DNA from: an uncultured Eubacteriales bacterium
Lineage (GTDB): Bacteria > Bacillota > Clostridia > Christensenellales > Christensenellaceae
DNA length: 5,225 bases
Direction: 5' to 3'
Assembly (NCBI GenBank): GCA_902782475.1
Contig: CACZNR010000155.1
Span: 1-5,225 of the forward strand
This document shows positions 4,141 to 5,225 of the stretch, one piece after another. Position 1 is the stretch's first letter; each line of letters begins with the position of its first letter. A program made the translations under genes and the position numbers. A model generated the notes under the pieces. That model had not been told where the DNA came from and searched no databases. It worked only from the letters and a program-made list of their open reading frames with translations.

Positions 4141-5225
4141 ATGGCAAAGTATTTATTAGCTCATGACTTTGGTACCAGTGGCGATAAGGCTTCTCTCTTC
4201 ACAGTTGAAGGACAGCTTGTTGCTACAAAGACAGTTGGTTATCCTTCCTATACCACAGCTGACAACGGCGTTGAACAGGATCCGGATGACTGGTGGAACT
4301 GCTTCTGCCAGACAACAAAGGACCTTCTTAAGGATGTAGATCCTAAGGACGTTCTTGCAGTTGGATTTGACGGAACATTCCCGAACCTTCTCTGTCTTGA
4401 TGAGAACGGAAACAAGCTTGAGAATGCATACATCTGGCAGGACAAGCGTGCTGTCGTAGTACTTGATGAGCTCAAGTCAAAGCTTTCACCTGAATTCATG
4501 GAAAGAAGACAGGGACACCTTGGACCAGAAGAGACTCTTACAAAAGCTTACTGGCTCAAGAAGAATAAACCAGAAGTATTTGCAAAGACAAAGATGATTC
4601 TTCCAAATGGACAGGACTACATCATCTTCAAGCTCACAGGTGTAGCTGCTACAGAGATAAGCGGTTCAAGAGGTTATGCTATATTTGATCCAGAAACAAA
4701 GAACTGGAGCAAGGAAGCTCTTGACGCAGTTGGTCTTACAATGGATCAGATGCCAGCTATCCATGAGAGAACAGACATAATCGGAGAAGTTAAGGAAGAG
4801 TATTCAGAGGAGTGCGGACTTGCACCTGGAACAAAGCTCGTTATAGGATGTGGCGACACACAGGCTTCAATGCTCGGAGCTGGATTCTATAAGCCAGGTA
4901 CAGCTTACTTCAATGGTGGAACATCAGCAGGAATCCTCGTTATACCTCCAGTAGGATTTGATTCAAAGGGCAAGAGACTTGGCGGTCTTACAGCTTCATC
5001 AGGATCATCCTTCAGCTGGCTGAAGAACGAGATCTGCAAGTATGAGCAGAAACTGGCTGAAGAGACAGGAAGAAGCGTTTACGACATCATCAACGAAGAG
5101 ATCGAAGCTGCTCCTGTTGGTTCATCAGGCGTTATGTTCCATCCATATCTCTCAGGAGAAAGAGCTCCTAGAGACAACGGATATGCTCAGGGAAGCTTTG
5201 TTGGTATCGGACTTACCACAAAGAG
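4141..5225 (+). CDS. FGGY-family carbohydrate kinase, xylulokinase-like (3' end outside window)
   Basis: The first 361 codons of an FGGY sugar kinase run open to the window edge. About 130-150 residues should remain, given a usual length of 490-510. The signature motifs are intact: the phosphate-1 loop HDFGTSGDKASLF (8-20), VGFDGTFPNLLCLD (74-87), the sugar-contact motif WQDKRA (99-104), NGQDYIIFKLTG (156-167), the catalytic-base segment GCGDTQASMLGAG (236-248) with Asp239, the phosphate-2 motif FNGGTSAG (257-264), and HPYLSGERAPRD (334-345). This arrangement is most like xylulokinases and their uncharacterised relatives. The exact sugar (xylulose, ribulose or another pentose or polyol) is not determinable. 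It would feed a phosphorylated sugar into central metabolism in the cytoplasm. It has its own promoter, leader and ribosome binding site. Codon use is narrow: AGA gives eight of nine Arg codons with no AGG, and GCT and GTT are prominent, suggesting high expression. The adjacent divergent kinase may act in the same pathway. Confidence 0.9.
   Translation, partial: MAKYLLAHDFGTSGDKASLFTVEGQLVATKTVGYPSYTTADNGVEQDPDDWWNCFCQTTKDLLKDVDPKDVLAVGFDGTFPNLLCLDENGNKLENAYIWQDKRAVVVLDELKSKLSPEFMERRQGHLGPEETLTKAYWLKKNKPEVFAKTKMILPNGQDYIIFKLTGVAATEISGSRGYAIFDPETKNWSKEALDAVGLTMDQMPAIHERTDIIGEVKEEYSEECGLAPGTKLVIGCGDTQASMLGAGFYKPGTAYFNGGTSAGILVIPPVGFDSKGKRLGGLTASSGSSFSWLKNEICKYEQKLAEETGRSVYDIINEEIEAAPVGSSGVMFHPYLSGERAPRDNGYAQGSFVGIGLTTK

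Noticed and set aside
4133..4159. Eight-codon frame starting at ATG 4133, possibly an upstream regulatory ORF
   Set aside because: It starts only two bases after AGGAGA, too close for efficient initiation, and is out of frame with the kinase. It is most likely incidental.
4248..4499. 83-residue minus-strand frame in the second kinase
   Set aside because: It is opposite conserved FGGY motifs, and no RBS or domain supports it.

Overview
The window looks like part of a Firmicutes chromosome, most likely a Lachnospiraceae-type Clostridia. This rests on AGGAGG-type ribosome binding sites, sigma-A-like promoters, moderate GC with heavy AGA/AGG and ATA use, a manganese riboswitch with an intrinsic terminator, and the gene families present. 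The taxon is an inference. All genes are on the + strand.

Bases 1-441 hold the C-terminal end of a MATE-family efflux transporter. Next comes a compact regulatory region (471-643): an 11-bp inverted repeat that can act as the transporter's terminator, a TTGACA/TATATT promoter threaded through that repeat, and a yybP-ykoY class Mn2+ riboswitch. The riboswitch expression platform is a 16-bp terminator hairpin sharing bases with the closing helix P1. That is the layout expected of an ON switch.

Downstream of the riboswitch lie a 52-residue membrane miniprotein (700-858), a 75-residue His/Gly/Pro-rich protein with a short hydrophobic N-terminus (908-1135) and a flotillin-like SPFH protein (1194-2609). 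No terminator is visible between them, so they probably form one Mn-induced operon. Coupling a Mn2+ riboswitch to a flotillin and a histidine-rich miniprotein, rather than to the usual Mn exporters, is the most interesting feature of the window. It suggests a membrane-associated system for Mn or other metal handling, or for envelope response, that I do not recognise.

The flotillin gene ends in a good terminator whose loop and T-run overlap a promoter for the next gene. That gene encodes a divergent FGGY sugar kinase (2665-4035), and its mRNA may be leaderless. A second, canonical FGGY kinase (4141 to beyond the window) has its own promoter, an AT-rich leader with a near-palindrome, and codon use suggesting high expression. 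The two kinases are probably related in carbohydrate metabolism, but their substrates cannot be set from sequence alone.
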